Source of the DNA: Campylobacteraceae bacterium
GTDB taxonomy: Bacteria > Campylobacterota > Campylobacteria > Campylobacterales > Arcobacteraceae
DNA: 64,000 nt
NCBI GenBank assembly: GCA_013373175.1
Contig: JABXII010000013.1
Span: 1 to 64,000, forward strand
Direction of reading: 5' to 3'
The position numbers and the translations under genes were made by a program. Shown here one piece after another: positions 60,149-64,000 of the stretch. The notes under the pieces were generated by a model. That model was not told where the DNA came from and did no database searches. It was given only the letters and a program-made list of their open reading frames with translations. The first letter of the stretch is position 1. Each line of letters opens with the position of its first letter.

Positions 60149-61645
60149 TTATTCTTCTAATTTTTTGAACTCGTTGATTATTTCTTCAATGGGTTCAACT
60201 CCAACTGAGATTCGAATTAAATCTACTGGTAGTTTTACTTCTTCTAAATGTTTTCTTCCCTCTTTTGTAAGTATTAAATCATAATGTGCTAAATAGGTGT
60301 AAGGCATAAGAAGTGTAAACTCAGTTCCTAAGCTTGGCCCTTTTGCAAAATTCAGCTTATCATAGCTTTGTGTTAAAGGTTTTGTAAAAAGAATTGAAAT
60401 AACACCACAATATGAGTTGTTATCAACAATAGTTTGTGAATAAAGTTCTTTATTTTCTTCATCCATGCAGTGATAAACTTTTTTTATAAGTTTAGAGTTT
60501 TCAAGATATGAAATTAACTTCTTGGTATTTGACGAGATAGTTTTTACTCTTTTTTCATAATCTTTTATTTGAAAGCTAAGCCTTTGAAGCTCTTTTATAT
60601 AAACAGGCTCACAGTGTTTAAAAAACTCCCAATTCATATGTGAAAGGGTATGTTTTTTATTTAAAATAATTGCTCCCATTAAAACGTCAGCATTTCCACA
60701 GGCAAACTTTGTAAGTGATTCTACAAAGATATCTGCGTACTCTGTTAAATCAAGGTTAAAAGGCGTGGCAAATGTTGTATCAATGATTAATGGAATATTA
60801 TATTTATCACAAAGTTTTCTTAATTTTTTTATATCTAAGCATTTTAATAAAGGATTTGTTGGTATTTCTGTAACGATAGCACTTACTTTTAAACCTTCTT
60901 CTTTTAAATACTCTTCTAATAAATCAAGCCTATCAAGGTGAGGGAAGCTTTTTGATTCTTGATAGTGATGATTCACTATATTCATAGTATCAAGATAAAG
61001 CCATCCTAGTTGAACTAAGATAGTTCTTCCATTTTTTGCTTGAATAGAGTTTATTCCTCTAACACTTGAGTAAATAGCATTCATACCTGAAGGAGCTAAG
61101 TGTACGTTTTCACAAGGTTGTTTATAAGCCTTTGCTAAAGTAGAAATGATTATATCTTTTGCATTTTCTTCTTTCTCTAACTCTTCTTTATGAATTTTAT
61201 TAATAATGCCTTTTTCAAAAAGATAAAGCTCTGCAAGTCTTGAGGAAAGATTACAACCTACATGTTGAATATAACTTAGTACTCTTTGAAGTTGTGATGT
61301 TCCATTTTGAACTAAAATTACACCAAAGGGTTCATTTATTTCTATTTTATTATGAATATAATATTTGTCACTTACAAGTTTAACTGCTCTTTGAGAACTT
61401 AAAAGTACTACTTCATAAGAATCACTTACTTTGTACTTCTCTTTTATATAAAGAGCTAGCTTTCTTAAGTAAGGATGAAGCATAAATCTTGGATATCCAC
61501 TTTTTATCACTTCTAAAATTTCAGGTGTTTGTTCTTCATAATCAATCACATCTTGAATTGCTGGCATAGAAACAGATACTGCATGTATATTGTTTACAGG
61601 AAGTGTTTGTCCACAAGGAATATGATTGAAATAGTTTTTACTCAT
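60149..61645 (-). CDS. PLP-dependent Cys/Met metabolism enzyme, extended version
   Basis: A 498-residue PLP enzyme of the cystathionine gamma-synthase family, about 110 residues longer than usual at the N-terminus (YFNHIPCGQTLPVNNIHAVS at the start). The PLP lysine is in ESLTKFACGNAD and the phosphate/ring site in IDTTFATPF. A family motif change (FACGNAD where SxHxD is usual) suggests altered substrate. It follows the shorter paralogue by 13 bases. It could be cystathionine gamma-synthase-like or a lyase; the reaction is not fixed by sequence. Confidence 0.75.
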   Translation of the reverse strand: MSKNYFNHIPCGQTLPVNNIHAVSVSMPAIQDVIDYEEQTPEILEVIKSGYPRFMLHPYLRKLALYIKEKYKVSDSYEVVLLSSQRAVKLVSDKYYIHNKIEINEPFGVILVQNGTSQLQRVLSYIQHVGCNLSSRLAELYLFEKGIINKIHKEELEKEENAKDIIISTLAKAYKQPCENVHLAPSGMNAIYSSVRGINSIQAKNGRTILVQLGWLYLDTMNIVNHHYQESKSFPHLDRLDLLEEYLKEEGLKVSAIVTEIPTNPLLKCLDIKKLRKLCDKYNIPLIIDTTFATPFNLDLTEYADIFVESLTKFACGNADVLMGAIILNKKHTLSHMNWEFFKHCEPVYIKELQRLSFQIKDYEKRVKTISSNTKKLISYLENSKLIKKVYHCMDEENKELYSQTIVDNNSYCGVISILFTKPLTQSYDKLNFAKGPSLGTEFTLLMPYTYLAHYDLILTKEGRKHLEEVKLPVDLIRISVGVEPIEEIINEFKKLEE

Positions 61646-61658
61646 AGTCTGACTCTTT

Positions 61659-62813
61659 TTACTTTACTGCCTGTTTTATATCTTCTATTAAGTCTTCAAT
61701 ATTTTCTAATCCAATAGAGAATCTAACAGTTCCTTCAGCAATTCCAATCGCTTCTAACTCTTCTTTTGAAAATGATGCATGGGAAATCTTTGCAGGAATT
61801 TCTATTCTACTATCTGGACTACCAAATGAACACTTTTCCCCAAAGATTTTAGTATTTTCAATAAACTTTTCAGCTAATTCTAGGCTTTCGAAATCAGCAC
61901 AAAATACACCAGGGATATACTTCATTTGTTTTTTTGCTAACTCATGTTGTGGGTGTGACTCTAAAGCAGGGTGCATTACTTTTATAATGTAGTCTTGTTC
62001 TTCTAAAAACTTAGCTATTTTTATAGAAATATCTTGATGTTCTTTCATTCTAACTTTAAGAGTTGGAATACCTAAAGAGATTAGATATACATCCATTGGG
62101 TTTTGGCTTCTTCCCCCTGCATTAGCATAATAGTGAATTTGCTCTGCTAAATCTTCAGTTTTAGCAACAATTGCACCAGCTACAACAGCTCCATGTCCAG
62201 AGATATATTTAGTTGTAGAAAATAGTGAGAAATCAGCTCCTAAATCTAATGGCTTTTGAGAAATAAATGTTGCAAGAGAGTTATCAACTGCAAAAAGAGA
62301 ATGATACTTATGTGATAACTTCGCAACTTCTTCTAAATCAATTATTTTTAAACCTGGATTAGTAGGACTTTCACAAAGAACTAAATCAATAGGATTATTT
62401 TTTAAAATCTCTTCCATTTCATCAAATTTAGTAAAGTCAGCAAAGTGTACAGTTACGTTGTATTTTTCTTTAAATACTTTTAATAATCTAAATGTTCCAC
62501 CATAACAATCCGCTTCAACTAAAATTTGAGAATTTGCTTTTAAAACTGTTTCAAATAGAAGTGCAACAGAAGCAATTCCAGTATGTGTACAAACACAACC
62601 AGCTCCATTTTCAACTTGAGTAAAAAGGTTTTCAAGCATTTCTCTTGTTGGGTTATCACTTCTTGTATAGTCATATATTTTATCGCCATCTTGCTTTTTT
62701 AAATCAAAAGTTCCTGTGTTATAAATAGGAAAGTGTGAAGCGCCTGCTACATCTTCAAATGGAGCAAATTTAGCTATATGGCTTAGTGAGGTTTCAACAT
62801 GCAAATCTTTCAT
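61659..62813 (-). CDS. PLP-dependent cystathionine gamma-synthase/lyase-family enzyme
   Basis: A 384-residue PLP enzyme of the Cys/Met family: YDYTRSDNPTREMLE for the phosphate site, AVDNSLATFISQKPL, and the lysine in STTKYISGHGAVVAG. It makes or breaks a C-S bond at the gamma carbon, as in methionine and cysteine metabolism. Typical length. It is co-transcribed with the longer paralogue downstream, so the two may act in sequence. Confidence 0.82.
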   Translation of the reverse strand: MKDLHVETSLSHIAKFAPFEDVAGASHFPIYNTGTFDLKKQDGDKIYDYTRSDNPTREMLENLFTQVENGAGCVCTHTGIASVALLFETVLKANSQILVEADCYGGTFRLLKVFKEKYNVTVHFADFTKFDEMEEILKNNPIDLVLCESPTNPGLKIIDLEEVAKLSHKYHSLFAVDNSLATFISQKPLDLGADFSLFSTTKYISGHGAVVAGAIVAKTEDLAEQIHYYANAGGRSQNPMDVYLISLGIPTLKVRMKEHQDISIKIAKFLEEQDYIIKVMHPALESHPQHELAKKQMKYIPGVFCADFESLELAEKFIENTKIFGEKCSFGSPDSRIEIPAKISHASFSKEELEAIGIAEGTVRFSIGLENIEDLIEDIKQAVK

Positions 62814-63032
62814 AATAGTCCTAATTTTTTGGTGGATTATAGCTAATTTTTTCTAAGAGTAAATGAAGTGTATTAGATAGATTATATATTGTTATAAGTT
62901 ATTCTTATAGAAAATTAAATATATTTATAGTTTTTTTATTTGTAATGTAGCTTAATTTTAAAAAGTATTTGAATAGTTAAATAAGGCAGATAATATCTTA
63001 TTTTATAATTGTGAAAATATAAAGAGGTATTA

Positions 63033-64000
63033 ATGAAATTAGATGAACTAAAAGTAAAATGTGATTATTTTGACTTCGATGATAAGTTTTATCAAAAAAT
63101 ACAGCCTCAATCACTTTATGATGCTCATTTAATTAGCTATTCTAAAGAAGCTTGTGATTTAATTGGTTTAGATTATAGTGAGTGTGAAACACAAGATTTT
63201 GTTGACTTTGTAAATGGAAAAAAGAAATTAAAAGGTTCTGTTCCATATTCTCAAGCTTATTCAGGACATCAATTCGGTTTTTATGTTCCCCAATTAGGTG
63301 ATGGAAGAGCTATTAATCTTGGAAGTGTTAATAATTGGCACTTGCAAACAAAAGGCTCAGGACTTACAAGATATTCACGACAAGGTGATGGCAGAGCTGT
63401 TCTAAGGTCTAGTATTAGAGAATATATTATGAGTGAAGCAATGCATGCTTTAGGAATACCTACCACAAGAGCTTTAGCTATTATTGGTTCTAAACATCCT
63501 ATTAATAGGTCATATGAAGAAGAGGAAACAGGTGCAATAGTTCTAAGGATATCTCCTTCTTGGATAAGAATAGGTACATTTGAATATTTTGCTAAACAAA
63601 AAGATAAAAAACATTTAAAACAACTGCTTGATTATGTAATAAAAAATTCATATCCTCATTTAGAAGGGAAAGAATACTCTTATGAGAGATTCTATTTTGA
63701 ACTTGTAGATAAAACAGCAAAGCTAATGTCTCAATGGATGGCGTATGGATTTATACATGGAGTTATGAATACTGATAATATGTCAGTAGCAGGGCTTACA
63801 ATTGATTATGGTCCATTTGCATTTATGGATAATTTTGAGATGATGTGTATTTGTAATCATACAGATGTGGAAGGAAGATACTCTTATAATAATCAACCTC
63901 ACATAGCAAAATGGAATTTAGAAGTTTTAGCTTATGCTTTAAAAGATGTTTGTGATGTAAGCAAATTAATTGAGTATTTAGATACTTTTATGTCCTCTAA
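63033..64000 (+). CDS. selO: SelO/YdiU-family protein AMPylase, partial at right edge
   Basis: The first 322 codons are visible, starting at ATG 63033 behind AAAGAGG. Family signatures include YSGHQFGFYVPQLGDGRA (Y76 onwards), TKGSGLTRYSRQGDGRAVLRSSIREY-type residues and MNTDNMSVAGLTIDYGPF. SelO is a pseudokinase-fold enzyme that AMPylates proteins and takes part in redox responses. The end lies beyond the window. Confidence 0.93.
   Translation, partial: MKLDELKVKCDYFDFDDKFYQKIQPQSLYDAHLISYSKEACDLIGLDYSECETQDFVDFVNGKKKLKGSVPYSQAYSGHQFGFYVPQLGDGRAINLGSVNNWHLQTKGSGLTRYSRQGDGRAVLRSSIREYIMSEAMHALGIPTTRALAIIGSKHPINRSYEEEETGAIVLRISPSWIRIGTFEYFAKQKDKKHLKQLLDYVIKNSYPHLEGKEYSYERFYFELVDKTAKLMSQWMAYGFIHGVMNTDNMSVAGLTIDYGPFAFMDNFEMMCICNHTDVEGRYSYNNQPHIAKWNLEVLAYALKDVCDVSKLIEYLDTFMSS

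Overview
The window is strongly AT-rich, densely packed chromosomal DNA from a Campylobacterota bacterium, most likely an Arcobacter-type genus (Arcobacteraceae). The basis is gene content rather than a 16S gene: a NikZYXWV-type nickel ABC transporter, an NhaA antiporter, AtpE encoded alone, a CvfB-type S1 protein, many membrane diguanylate cyclases, and AAGGAG-type ribosome sites with AT-rich spacers. I see no phage, insertion sequence or CRISPR. One tRNA (Leu, GAG anticodon) is present. No gene-free stretch exceeds about 260 bases; the longest are 47423-47679 and 62814-63032.

Layout. 1-2.7 kb: end of a phosphotransfer (HPt) protein, then znuC-znuB-cvfB on the minus strand with a clear sigma70-type promoter. 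2.7-7.4 kb: a minus-strand operon of an ABC ATPase, hemH, the three AmmeMemoRadiSam genes and an ElyC-like protein. 7.4-11.2 kb: an unknown receiver-like protein and a substrate-binding protein paired with a BvgS-like hybrid kinase. 11.2-14.5 kb: a Fur-box-controlled operon of a DUF2325 protein, three unknown proteins and flavodoxin, then a major porin. 14.6-17 kb: RimA/RimK/RimB-like ribosomal-protein modification genes. 17.1-24.1 kb: a five-gene imelysin/di-heme oxidase/peroxidase operon behind several Fur boxes, an unknown gene, a 40-residue membrane peptide and fur. 24.1-30.2 kb: a diguanylate cyclase, then a six-gene cluster with its own Fur box whose last gene is a P-type ATPase resembling FezB of iron-storing ferrosomes. 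30.2-39.2 kb: an ABC exporter-like operon with a Fur box, three diguanylate cyclases, and a receptor/periplasmic protein/cyclase operon. 39.2-47.4 kb: tRNA-Leu, an acetyltransferase, the nickel/peptide ABC operon, a chemotaxis receptor, atpE. 47.6-55.4 kb: a three-module repeat protein, rhodanese, SDR, OB-fold protein, EamA exporter, AraC regulator and a PCuAC/unknown/SCO copper-delivery operon. 55.5-60.1 kb: nhaA and a Zur-like regulator facing znuA plus a fused ZevA-ZevB-like protein, with two matching palindromic operators between. 60.1-64 kb: two PLP sulfur-amino-acid enzymes and the start of selO.

Much of the window concerns metals: iron (about ten Fur-box-like palindromes of the TGATAAT-N-ATTATCA type), zinc, nickel and copper. 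The most interesting locus is 25943-30172. It combines a Fur box, a small HMA-like protein with an HTPGRLRVR motif, a ferritin-like protein, three small proteins with one membrane-prone segment each, and a P1B ATPase with SCA in place of CPC and no CxxC domain. This looks like an iron-compartment (ferrosome-like) gene set, with a ferritin-like protein and membrane-prone partners I do not recognise.
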